A program made the position numbers and the translations under genes. A stretch of DNA of 64,000 bases, taken from Bolinopsis microptera. Its lineage: Eukaryota; Ctenophora; Tentaculata; Lobata; Bolinopsidae. The notes beneath the pieces were generated by a model. That model saw nothing but the letters and a program-made list of their open reading frames with translations, was not told where the DNA came from and made no database searches. The DNA lies in NCBI RefSeq assembly GCF_026151205.1, contig NC_087081.1, positions 11,471,113-11,535,112 of the forward strand. Direction: 5' to 3'. Every line of letters starts with the position of its first letter. The stretch's first letter is position 1. Below are positions 14,008 through 26,500 of the stretch, one piece after another.

Positions 14008-14806
14008 GGGGGTGATGCAACGTCAATTAATGTCAGTATTCCATAAAAACCCCAAACTGACATTGACATTAATTGACATTAATTGACATTAATCGACATT
14101 AATTGACATTAATTGACATTAATTGACATTAATTTGTCTTGAAATTTGAGATTATCATTATTCGATAAATATTCAAGATATTCACGTCTATGTAAGTTAG
14201 ACCGGTTCAAAAAAACAAAATGTCCTTGAATAATTATGAGTATGTTCTTATCTGTTGATCCTTAGCTTCAAAGACCACCAAACAAAATTTCAGCTTCCAA
14301 CTCTTCTATCTTCGGTCCCCACCGGCCACGCCCATATTTTATTGGTTTCTTATACAGGTAAAATATCTAGAATCGGCTTTTTTAGTATGAAGGAGTAATG
14401 TTAGCTGTTTAGATTCGTTATTCAAAATAAATGTCATGAAGGCATTTCGTTTAATGTGGGTTTTAAGTTCTGATGATGTTGAGAACCACGCCCTTGGATG
14501 GCCACGCCCATTTAAGAAAATTTAATTTCGGAAAACCGTATTATTTTAGTTTTATTGTTTAATGATCTGAATTTTTTCACATTTCACATTTCCATATGTG
14601 ATAGTAGTGAATAAATTGATGATATAAACGTTCTAAAGTGCTAAAAATATGGTAGAACTACATAATCTCTGGTCGAAAAATATCGTGTCAATTAATGTCA
14701 GTATTCCAAAATTTTGCAAAACTGACATTGACATTAATTGACATTAATTGACATTAATTGACATTAATTGACATTAATTGACATTAATTGACGTTGCATC
14801 ACCCCC
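14008..14806. mobile_element. 799-bp TIR element inserted in a minisatellite
   Basis: The ends are a perfect inverted repeat beginning GGGGGTGATGCAACGTCAAT and continuing to about 28 bp. Flanks are GATAACAC at 14000-14007 and again at 14807-14814, an exact 8-bp target duplication inside the 24-bp minisatellite. Both ends carry the same-orientation block gtcaattaatgtcagtattc, a spacer, then tandem 10-bp ttgacattaa units, so each end is itself a palindrome. The interior (about 14130-14690) has no transposase. It is a non-autonomous DNA transposon of unassigned superfamily. Confidence 0.85.
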
Positions 14807-16287
14807 GATAACACGTGACTTACACAAAGTGAATTAGTGTTTAAAATCCAGAACCGGTTATTTGTGCATGCCTCTCTGCACCACAACCGGAGTAGAATGT
14901 ACGCATGCAAATGTAGTTACTCAGTACTCATTCCAATAAAATATGATTTATCCATCCATACAAAAGATTATTAAATATTACATATTATTGTACTTTGACA
15001 AGCAGGTTAAGTTAATATATTATATACATTTAGCCTGTTACTACAACCTGTGTTAACTGTTAACCACTAAATTTACAAACAAACATTTAATAGAATCAAT
15101 ACAATATTTCCTTCCACTCACACCACTTTATTTTATTCATAGTTCATGCCCTGTAAAAAGGGATTTAATTAAAGCGATTACTGTAATATTGTGTAATAAT
15201 TGTTGGCTGTGTGCCAAGATTATAACTACCTGGCACTCGTCCTAGTGGATTTCTGTGGAATATTCTTAAATTACCTCAAAGCAGCATTATATCTAGAGGC
15301 TAAATTCACGATCCAGTACATCACATAATAGCTTCGTGTAATTTATATGCATTTCCTGAACTGTGTGGTCTTATTGTTTTTGTTAGACATGTTGATGTAA
15401 GAGTTTTGGGTTTGTAACTGGACAGTATCGGGCACACGTACTAACAGTGTAGTTGTAGGAAATGGTTAACGTTTTGTTTCTACTTCAGGGGTAGTGCCTA
15501 GTGGGGGGACCCTGTAGACGCCGGTCCTTTCCTACTCTTGCTGTAATAGTTCAGTATGTTCAGGTCGCTGCACACATACTGTCATGTTGTTTTTGCTGTT
15601 ATCTGTGCTGTAAAGATGTATTGTGTACTGCAGATTGTTGGGATGAGATGAATATGAGATACAGAGGAATTTGTTTCCCTTTGAATCAATCAAACTAGAT
15701 GAATTGTTGTAAATACTGAGATCAAACTATCAATCTACTACAGGCTATCGTCAAACATGTTGCAAGGCGTCATCTTCAGTGACATAAGCCCTAAAAATTG
15801 TAAAAAGTTAGTAAAACCCAAAATTCCTTTAAAAATCTGAACACTCTTAAAACGGTTATAAAGTATGAGATACTGTATGAGATAAGTAATTGACTTGGTT
15901 TCTGACTGCTGCCTTGACTGGGGACTTCATTCCTGTGTCATGATATTATATGAATACTAATATTATTATAATTCATTACCACAAACTGTAGCAAGGGATC
16001 ATTACAATTCGACATTTATCCTTGAAAATTGCGAAAAAAAGCCACCGACACCCCCCGGCCCCCTCCCACGCCTTAACCCTTCCCCCATAAATCCAGAACA
16101 TGAAATTCGTTCACACGCTCCCTGGCCATAAGGTATCAGTTACTGATTTGTTTACCCAATATATTTCCTTATCCTAGTCACGACCCACAGCTTAACTTTT
16201 AACATATTTTGTAATATATCTCCGGTATATTGCATTCCTCAGCATTAGTTTGCGTTGTTGGTTGATTTATTGGTTGCGGGTCTTTGT

Positions 16288-16550
16288 GATGCGGTAATCC
16301 AGGGTTTTACAGTAGGCGGTGCGGGAATCCAGAGTTTTACAGTAGGCGATGCAGTAATCCAGGGTTTTACAGTAGGCGATGCGGTAATCCAGGGTTTTGC
16401 AGTAGGCGATGCGGTAATCCAGGGTTTTACAGTAGGCGATGCGGTAATCCAGGGTTTTACAGTAGGCGATGCGGTAATTCAGGGTTTTACAGTAGGCGAT
16501 GCGGTAATCCAGGGTTTTACAGTAGGCGATGCGGTAATCCAGGGTTTTAC
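16288..16550. repeat. 30-bp minisatellite, ~9 copies
   Basis: The unit is gatgcggtaatccagggttt plus tacagtaggc. Because 30 is a multiple of three, one frame stays open as a DAVIQGFTVG decapeptide repeat (about 100 aa). No splice-consistent context or flanking conserved coding was seen, so I treat it as non-coding. Confidence 0.9.
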
Positions 16551-17151
16551 ACTTTTACTGTGTACAATGTAATTAGACATATAAGGTAAAGTTACCGTGT
16601 AATTATGAATTATTATACAGATTGTCCATAATATGTCAAAATATGATGGTCGTATAATTTATGTTATATGTATTAAACATTATGTATGTTTTGGAAGTTG
16701 TTACGTGGGTACTTGTTCTCCAATCTCTTTCATTCGTTCCCTACACTCGAACCATTACCATGGTCATCACCATAATCACCATTATTCAGGTTGGTTGGGT
16801 TGGGTCACCTAATCACCATAATTAGTAATGACATAAAGAACGCACCTGTGCGTGAATTTAGTTTTGGCTCAATTCCTAGTTCAATGTAAATGTGCTGACA
16901 TAATATGACTAATTTATGTAATAATCTAACCCAATCTAGGTTCATTTACAATTACATTGGACTAGGAATTGAGCCAACTACTAGATTCGATCTTATATGT
17001 ACTGTTACAACGGATGTGGTTACTATGGTTACTATGGTTACTATGGTGGCTATGTACTGGACTAAATTTTCGCAAAATTCCAAGTTTTACTTTTAGGTGT
17101 AACGAAACGCTGACCTCTAAGTGTAGTGCTTTTAGTGCATTTCATTGTAAT

Positions 17152-17281
17152 TAGGCATGTGACTAGGCATGTGACTCACATGTTACTAGCCATGTGAGTC
17201 ACACGTGACTAGGCTCTAGGCATGTGACTCACATGTGACTAGGCATGTGACTAAGCATGTGACTCTGTTACAGTCATGTGA
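17152..17281. repeat. Degenerate aggcatgtgact repeat
   Basis: About ten imperfect 12-13-bp units in which catgtgac and its partial complement gtcacatg alternate, making several small dyads. Confidence 0.8.
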
Positions 17282-18169
17282 ATCTTACTCCTTATATTTC
17301 TCTGATGCCTAAACCAAATTCCTTTGTCTGTAAAGATTATAATATTTTCGAATTTCGGGCACTAATTTTAAATAATATACATACATCAAACTACAATTTA
17401 TCACACGCACTCCCCAACTCAAACATAATGCAGTGAATGATGCGAGATGTAATCAATACCTAGTGTGTAGTCTATGATTTATGCTAGGTAATATTAGATA
17501 CATGTGCTGGTGGTGTACTCACAGCACACAATAGACTACTGGGTATGCTGTGTGTTTTGATCGATCTGTGTACTGTGTAGGCATTCATTTTGATCTAGGG
17601 CGTGTCTGCACTGTGCTTTCTTAGTGTGATTTTGTTTTGTGTTGATATGCTTGTTCTTGCTGCTTTTAGTTTGTGTATGTTTTCAATTGTTAAAACCATA
17701 TTACATTTAATTGTCGGTGGATCAGAGGGTGAAAGAAATTGTGTTTCTAATGTAAAGTTGTAATGTGTAAGGCAAGAACAGTTACCTTCACAGCACCCAT
17801 TTAATACAAACAAGCCTGTTAATTCATATCGATCCGTGCAAAAAGTTATTGATTTTCATCGTCCGGAATAGAATAGGACTCGATATATAAGGTCTCTGAT
17901 AATGATGAGTACTATTCTATTTTTGACTTATAGACTGTTATAGACTGTGTGGTATGTACTAATATACGCTGAAGATTGAGGGCTAACAATAGTTTGGAGC
18001 CGGTAGCTTTGTGAGACCGGAGTTATAGATGGACCCTAAAAATAACTACTGGTTGTAGTGTCTGACTGTATTTAGTTGCGTTTCTCGTTCAATCTGGTTC
18101 GTGTGTTTTCTAACAAACCCCTGCCTCCTTACTTTTGATTACTTCTGGCCCCCTCCGCGCGGGGTTTCC

Positions 18170-18399
<230 letters not shown>

Positions 18400-18744
18400 A
18401 TTGTGCGTGTGCAGTACATTCGTGTGTGCTGTCTAGCTACATGTCGCATTTTTGTTGCTCTCTTTATTTTATGTCTGTAATTTGCTTGGTTTACTGGTAT
18501 GGGTGAGCTCTTAGTATTATACCACCCTTATCTGTAAGGTGAAATAATGAAGTGAAGGTGAAATAATGAGAACTCCTCGTCGCACTTTTTAACGTCAGAC
18601 CATATCTTGATGCCATGATAACACCCACTAAAGCATCCTTACATTTCCCTATAGGATATATATGTACATAATATCGTCACCCATTGGAGCTACTAATTAA
18701 CACCCTTATAGTAGTTATACCGAAATTAATTTTGCGTCTTTCAG

Positions 18745-19915
18745 CTTGTTCAGTTTAAATATAACGCGACATTTAAATTAAATGCGATATTATGCGGAAA
18801 CCTTATTATATCACCGTAACTTCATAACGCACGAAATATAATACGGAGGACTAGTCCACAAGGTTATACAACTTCTCTCAGATCACGCTTTCTTCCTTTG
18901 CGAGAGTATTAAGTTACAAATATTTAAATTGTGGTGATCGTTCTCCTGTATTATTTAATCTAGCTCGTCACTTCCCTCGCTCCCTCCGCAGCTATCTCGT
19001 GTGTGTGGGACTAGTATTAGAGTTGAACTGCGGGGGAGTGTTCCATAGATATCTTTATTTTTGATTGTGCACGATTCGGTTAAATGTTTTGGGTTCTGCT
19101 GTAATAGTTCTGGACATGTCCAGTGGGTATGTTTTTGATTTGCTTTAAATTTCACCAGTTTTTTCTGCATATGCTTTAAGACATAGTCCATCTGATGGCG
19201 CGTACATCCCAATATTCATCTTACTTTTTTGTCTCCTCCTGTATCAATATCTCTGGGAGGAAGGGAAAGTTGTAATTTGACAAAATTGATTTTCGTCGAC
19301 GGCATCACGATCTAGAATTAGCGTTATAAATTTACTCGAACGTTCTTCATCCTTCTTCAACCTTCTTTAAAACCTGTATAACTTACTTTCTCGGCCACAT
19401 TGCATCTATTAGTTTTCATTGTTCAGTTTAATATACCGCTAGTTAAACTTTAGGAAATATTAATCACAATTAAAGGCAAAATATATAAATATCACAAGTT
19501 TAACATTATAAACACAGCTTTTTTCCTTCTGGAAGTATTATGTTACTTAAAATTGTGATCTTCTCCTGTATTTTTATCCTATTTCACTCCTCACAATTTG
19601 GAACTTATGTTACTCGACATAAATTTTATTTTGATTATGACGATTCGGTTAAATTTTGGTTCTCTAATTTTTACATGCAGTGTATGTTTTTGAATTTTTA
19701 ATTCCACCATGGTTATCTCATATTGCTTTGGAGCATAGCCATTGATCGCTTACATACCAAATATCAATTACTTTTGTACCTTTCCTGTTACAAGTATCTA
19801 GAGAAATGAATAAAAATTGATTTTGTCACGGCATTACGTTTATTTAGCTATAGAATTTACCGAAACCTCAACATTCAACCTTCTTTAAAATGATAAACTT
19901 AGTTTTCGGTCAAGA
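18745..19915. repeat. Old tandem duplication, second copy decayed by deletions
   Basis: 18745-19403 and 19419-19915 align along their whole length. Shared landmarks in order are ttgttcagttt, tctcctgtatt, acgattcggttaaat, tatgtttttga, ttgattttcgtc versus ttgattttgtc, and caaccttctttaaaa. Copy 2 is about 160 bp shorter because of many small deletions and is more AT-rich. No protein was recognised. Confidence 0.75.
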
Positions 19916-20575
19916 TTCTGACTTATTTCAACTATCTCTCGCTAAGTACACTACTTATATTCAGTATAATATAACAGTATTTAATGTGCGTAACCTCCCG
20001 GTTATCCAGACGTTAATACCCCCACTAAAGCTCTTCTAATGTCTACTGTCACGTAATTTCAGTTGTCTAGGTGTGTATGTCTCCCCACCGACAGAGGTCC
20101 CTAATTTATTTATTTTCTTTACTCTACTTAATCTACTTAACTTGCCCTGCTACGATGTTGTCATGTGAAGATTTACTGTCGTTTTGATGGCATTGTGACG
20201 CGAGCATTAATTTTTGATTAAGCTCAGACTCATGCTATGTTGCAGTAAACTATTACAAAGTTTCCATATATTGTGTGTATTGACCGCTAAACATATTTAA
20301 TTACAGTATATAAATAATATAGACCAGTATAATTGCATATCACTGTTTTGAAGTGGTACTATATATTGTGTGGGCTTGACAGATGAAATAGTGACATGTA
20401 TCTTATTCCAAAATGGGTAGAATATTCTGCCATTTTGGGAAGAATATTAACATCATCATCTCCCCACAAGTATTCTAACATTCTCACGATACTATTACTA
20501 CCTTTTAACTGATCACGCTCGTATCTTTACATCTAATAACCTTGATGGCATTATTACAGCTGTAGGGTCGGCTGA

Positions 20576-23500
20576 ATGAGTACGACATGTACGGAGCGCC
20601 CAGGGTCTGTCGCTAGGTCCCTGTCTCCCATCCAGTCGCCACCCCGCTCTCCTCACCCTTCTCCCCGGTCTCCTCATCTCCTCACTCCTAACTCAAGACC
20701 CTCTTCACGGCCTAACTCTCGACCAAACTCAAGGCCTAACTCAAGGCCTAATTCTCGACCTGCCTCTCCTGTTCATTCTAACTGCAGTGACTGCAGTATC
20801 TGTGTTGAATTAGCTGGTGATAATCACAAAGATGGTAGTAAGAGGGGAAATGTAGCCCTCATTGCACAGGCTATATTGTCGCCAATGTTTGGGAGGAAAG
20901 CTAAGAAAAGTGAAGCTAATGGAACTTGTGAGCGAAGTGCGCTGCAGAGTCCGTTACTAAAACGATCTGACAAGGTTACTAACGGGGGTATGACTAACGG
21001 AACTAACGGACACCACCACCACCATGAGAACGGTGATGAGAAGCCGACCAACAACGGGCTTCTCGGGGGAGATTCTGGAGCTGTCACTTCCTCTAGCTCT
21101 CCCAAAGACAAGAAATCTTCTAAATGGAGGTTAAAACTAAAAACAAATTCAAGCGAGGATAAAGGAGATAAGAGTAGCGAGACAAGTTCGTACTCTTCGC
21201 TCGAGAGTGGATCTGCGAAGAACAATGAAGGTTCTAGAACAGACAACAAAAGGAAGAAAATGGAGAAAACTAAGAAATCTCACTCTAGGGGCAGCAGCTT
21301 TGATTATCGGCTTTTCAAGGATATGTTCAAGATTTCACTGCCGAGGTCTTTGTCTGCTGGGGAATTGGGGAAGAAGGAAGAAAATTCAATAGCGGAAGTT
21401 GTGGATGAGGAAGATAAAAAGGCTATGAAATCTTCAAAATCTTCTTTAAAACTTAAGAACAGCTTCAAGGCACAGTTTAAGTCTAGTAAAACTAATTGTA
21501 GTGACATACCTGACGGGGAATCCGGCTTGTCGTCTTTACAGGTGGGTGCTAAATATTCTTGTAGTCAGATTAATTTTGTAGTCAGTGAAATTCTAAAATT
21601 AGTGATGTTTTAAGTCACTGTTATTCAATGACCACTGATTTTTCTAATTGTTTGGTCACTGTAATTCTGGACCATCACGCGATTTCCAACTTTAAGTCCT
21701 TTTCCTACGTAAAGTCACTCAAGCTCTGTTTATGCAGTATTTGAGACTGCTCACTATGTACATATTCAATATTCATTGCTAAACGTACTACAAATTTAAT
21801 TCATGACCAAGTTAGACTGGATTCACACACAACACAGTATCATCCATACTGTTTACTGTTTACCTAGTCAAACAAATTATAATAAAGTCCAACCCTAAAC
21901 TTGGCCAGAAGACATTAATTTAAACTTAATCACTTAATTGAACTGGCCTCACGTACAGGATAATTAACGTGACGTCAGAGTCCTGTTCTTGGCAACTGCT
22001 CTTCAAAATAGAGCTCCTAAATTCAAGCCAAATTTTATTAAATGAGCGTCTGTGAATCATCCCACACAAATTTGTGTATAGGAGGGATTTTCTGTAAACA
22101 GAAAAATTCTTGTTAACTTTAAACCATATAAAGAGAGTTTCGTAACCTCAATTTTGTTTATGCATAGCAATGTTGCATTCAATATATTCTAAATTATCTA
22201 AATTCTTCACGTGGAACCTAAAATATATAACCATAGAATTCACAAACTGCATTCCTTAATATGTAAGAAACCTGTCAAGCTACAGACAAAACTTTAAACA
22301 CCAACCATTGTTTTTGATGGTACACGTACTTAAGTTCGACACGCACTCTAGTTCGACACGTACTGTAGTTTGTAGCTGTAGTTCGAGAAACCTTAAGGTT
22401 CGACTCTGTCGAACCTAAGTGCGCTACCTGGACTCAAGGACGACACGTACTAAAGTTCGACAAGAAAACTTCGACTGTCGAAATAGAGTACATTCTCACA
22501 TATCTTCTGCTGTATCCAATGAGGTCTAGTTGTCTATAGTGCGAACTAGAGTACATGAATCGTTTTTGACATACTGCTTATTTCAGGGTAACGGTTTGGT
22601 TGGTCTGAAGAATCTGGGAAATACTTGCTTCATGAACAGTATCCTGCAGTGTCTGTCACATTCTGCCCTGGTCCGGGAATACTTCCTGTCCAAGAAATAT
22701 AAGATGGATTTGAGTAACACCAGTAAAATGCAGGGTCGCCTTGCTGAAGGTTAGTTGGAAATTTTAGATTTTGTAACTAACTTGTTTTTGTGCTCTCACT
22801 GGTTTTTTATGTTTTTTTCAATCGTTTTTACGATTAGATCAATCATAATAATCTGTTATAATCTCAATGGCCATTGAGCAGTATAATAATATGCCAAATA
22901 TGTAATTTTATTTATAAATGATATGTACTATTACATATAATATATCGTTCGAAGTCCCCTCCCGATTGGTAAAAATGAACTTTTAAGTTGGCTGTGGAAC
23001 TACAGTGCAACATGAAATTCTTAACAGCCAAACCCAGACCAATTAATTACTTATAGAGTTTAAGAGTTTGCCTTCCGAAACTTATTAACTACGTAAAATT
23101 GTCCACTTATAAATGGGTCTGGAGATAGTTTCCCTGGAGTTTCACTCGCAGTAGTCTATATTTTGTGATATACTCCTGCTCAAAGTTTATCACGTTTCAA
23201 TATGTACATTTTGTACATTGGATATCCACTGTTGGCGGATATGTTATATTTATATGATTACTGCTGATCCTTGGCCCTTAACCCTACCATACTGTCCTAT
23301 ATAATTACATAATCACATAATTAATTATCTAATTATATAATTAATTACAGAGTTTGCGAGCCTGTTAAATGACATGTGGTCGGGAAGACACGATACAGTT
23401 TCACCGAACAAGTTCAAATCCGCTGTCGCAAAATCAGCTCCCCGCTTTGTTGGCTACAGGTATGCACTTCAATAACGTGACGTCACATGATCAATAGCGT

Positions 23501-26500
23501 GACGTCACGCGTTACATGATACATCACCACTGCACACATTCCCCACCTGGTATTACTTGTTGTCTGTAAAACACGGCGCTACAACTTCCTGCATGTCTTC
23601 TGTGACTATTCACCAAATTGTCGGCCTAATTCCATTTGTCTCTGATGGAGCTTCCACATTTTATGCGCTGCTTCTGGCACAATACCACACATTCCGGCAC
23701 AATACCACTCATTCCGGCACAATACCACTCATTCCGGCACAATACCACACATTCTTGTTTCCTGGAGCGTGTTGGGGGAATGAGTGATGCCTTCCCACAC
23801 ATCGCATAATACATCTCTAGTTAAATCAACATGTAGGTGACTATTGTATGCTATTTCTAAGCAATTATGCTATGTATTATGTGATGTATACCACGTACAT
23901 GATAGTAGCCATGGTGATCACGTGATATGCTGTTATATTAATTTGCTATTATATTAATATGCCTTATTCTCTACTCATTCTCTGCTGTCGCGTGGTGATG
24001 GAGATTGTATGTGGTAATTATATTTCATTCTTAAGAGACCATGGATCATTCTATATGATCCAGGGTGGATGGGAGGGTGCGTGTGTAGCGTGTGTAGCGT
24101 GGTAGCAAATGTAATCTAAACATGTAAATATATCAACATTTCATTAGCCAAGTATTGGATTGTACACTGTACACGATAATATAAGCCTGTATACACTACT
24201 GTATTGACTTTAGTCACAGATAGTACATGAATGTTATAAGTGTAAGCTATTTTTAACAACGCGGCTAATGTCACTGCTTTAAACAGAGACTCTTGGTAGG
24301 GAGGCGGCGTTTTCAGGCTCGCAATTATTAAGAGAGTTAGAGAGAACTTTTAATGAGGAGTGTAGTTAAATAAAGGGTAATGAGTGTGATGTTTGGTTTT
24401 AAAAGTGCACTATTCTTACTCAAAATAATTTATTATGAGTAAGAATAACCATGACCTGGTAATTTCATATTGTGGTCTGCAAAAATGCCTCATCATTAAA
24501 CAATTTGTAGAATGTATAATTTACACCCTGATAAGCAGTGGCCCCTCCCATAAAAATTACCCTTATTTGACGTCAACACTTGATTCTGTTCAGTAACTGA
24601 AAATACAGTGGTTAAGATAAGATAACTAACGGCAGAACATGACATGAAACTTACATGGGAATTGGGAAGTTTTAATTCGTTATCTGAAAATGACGCTGAA
24701 TAAACAAACTGACCACTTTACCACCACTTTACCACCACTTGACCACCACTTTACAGTTTACCACCACTTGACGTCAAACTTCCTTTCCTGAGTGAGATAA
24801 CTTCAGATTTCCTGAAAAATTCACCGACAATCAGTTATACACCGTTATTGTATCTACACTATACATAAGATGTATCCTATACATTAAATACTGTAAATTG
24901 TACTCTATTCTATATCCACACTGTCGAGTCATGAGATGATATCAGCGTGTTACATTTCTTATAATAACCACTTAATTGTAACTTATAGTAACACTCCTTA
25001 TCTTTTCTATTATTGTTCCAGTCTTCATTACCCTTTTTACCACCCTACATATAGCACATTATACATCGTATTCTGTAAGACGTACCTTTGTACATTGTAC
25101 AATAATTGGCACCCGCTCAACTTGCTAAATTACATGCACCTCAATTCAGACACGCAATTTAAATTGTACAGCCATCATTCATAACGAGAGAAATGTAAGA
25201 ATAGCTCATTGTCACTGTTTAAAAATTGCTTCTTATTATCTGTATTTGTCATGATGAGACAATCTGAGTATGTGACCAGAAGTTTTAAACTTGGCCGCTG
25301 TTTCAGTCAGCAGGATTCTCAAGAATTCCTTCGTTTCTTCATGGAGGGTCTTCACGAGGATCTGAACACAGGGAAGAAGGGAAAAAGAAAGATAGAAGAG
25401 CCCCCCAAAGGATATACGTGAGTGATGAATTATTGTAGGGGCTTAACACGTGTAGACTGCACTGTAGAGACATCGAAAATTTGATTTTTAAATTATCCGA
25501 GCCAAATTTTCAATTAAGGCTTAATGAATGAAGTATGTTAGGATTTGTGCAAGCCTTTAAATTTTGCCATATGTGGCACTCCGAATATAATAATAATAAG
25601 TTTATAATAATAGAATTGTTAATTGTGAAAATTAACTTGATAGTAAGGGGAAAAGTGGCATTCCGTTGGATTTGAATGTTCACAAGGATTTCTCAACGGA
25701 ATATGGTAGTTAAGACCCCTACGAACATAATTAGACTTGTTGCCAATTTTGTATCTCAACAGAAACACCACTTTTACCACTTTTTACCACCTTTGTACCA
25801 CCTGTCTGGTTTGCCAAATATCTTTAGTTGTGAACGTCGTAAAAGGCTGCAAATTAACCTAGAATGTTTATCTTATCAAGGAGTAAAACTTTTGTGTGAA
25901 AAATTTTTACATTGGACAATCAGCTAATTGGATAATTACCAATTAGTTAATCACCAAAAAAAGTGAAAATTTTTTATTGGCTCAAAATGATTGAAATCGT
26001 TTGAAACACGGAGAAATGTAGTTTTTAGAAAAACTTCAAAAATTTTTCACTTAAAAATTTTTCACTTAAAAATTTTTTTCGAGACTTGGAAAAAAGTTTG
26101 AAAATTTAAAAATATTTTTTTCCGCCAAAAGTGATCGAATTGCATGAAACGTGGATAAAAATGCTTTGCAGAAAAACTTCGAAGATTTTGAGATAGGGGA
26201 ATACTAAAATCATCAATATTTGAAGTTGGAGTTCAGTAAATCTCGACATATTTTAGTAATTAGGAATAGCTTAGCGGAAAGGGCTGAACCTGAAAAAGGT
26301 TAACCACACAATATTAGAGTTTCATAACTAATTACAATACAGCTTTATCAAATTCCACATAAAGAAACAGCACAAAAGGACCATTTAAGATCGAACCGAT
26401 TTTACCTGCTGTACTATCATTTTATTGATTTCAATGATCAAAACCTCTGTACCGTCAATCTTGCCAATCTATACCGGGTATCTGAATGTACCGGACCTCT

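Noticed and set aside
16255-16572. 105-codon frame with DAVIQGFTVG decapeptide repeats
   Set aside because: The 30-bp minisatellite keeps the frame open by arithmetic. There is no domain, and no phase link to the USP exons.
20429-20459. Heat-shock-element-like agaatattct and a ccaaaatgg/ccattttgg dyad upstream of the USP alternative start
   Set aside because: A single GAAnnTTC match in AT-rich DNA is expected by chance, and there is no supporting promoter evidence.
20824-21249. 141-codon minus-strand frame
   Set aside because: It is the antisense of the USP alternative first exon; the sense strand has the correct start, splice donor and phase.
25676-25927. 83-codon frame present in both arms of the 25640-28435 element
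   Set aside because: Its near identity in the two arms follows from the inverted duplication itself, not from protein selection. No domain was recognised.
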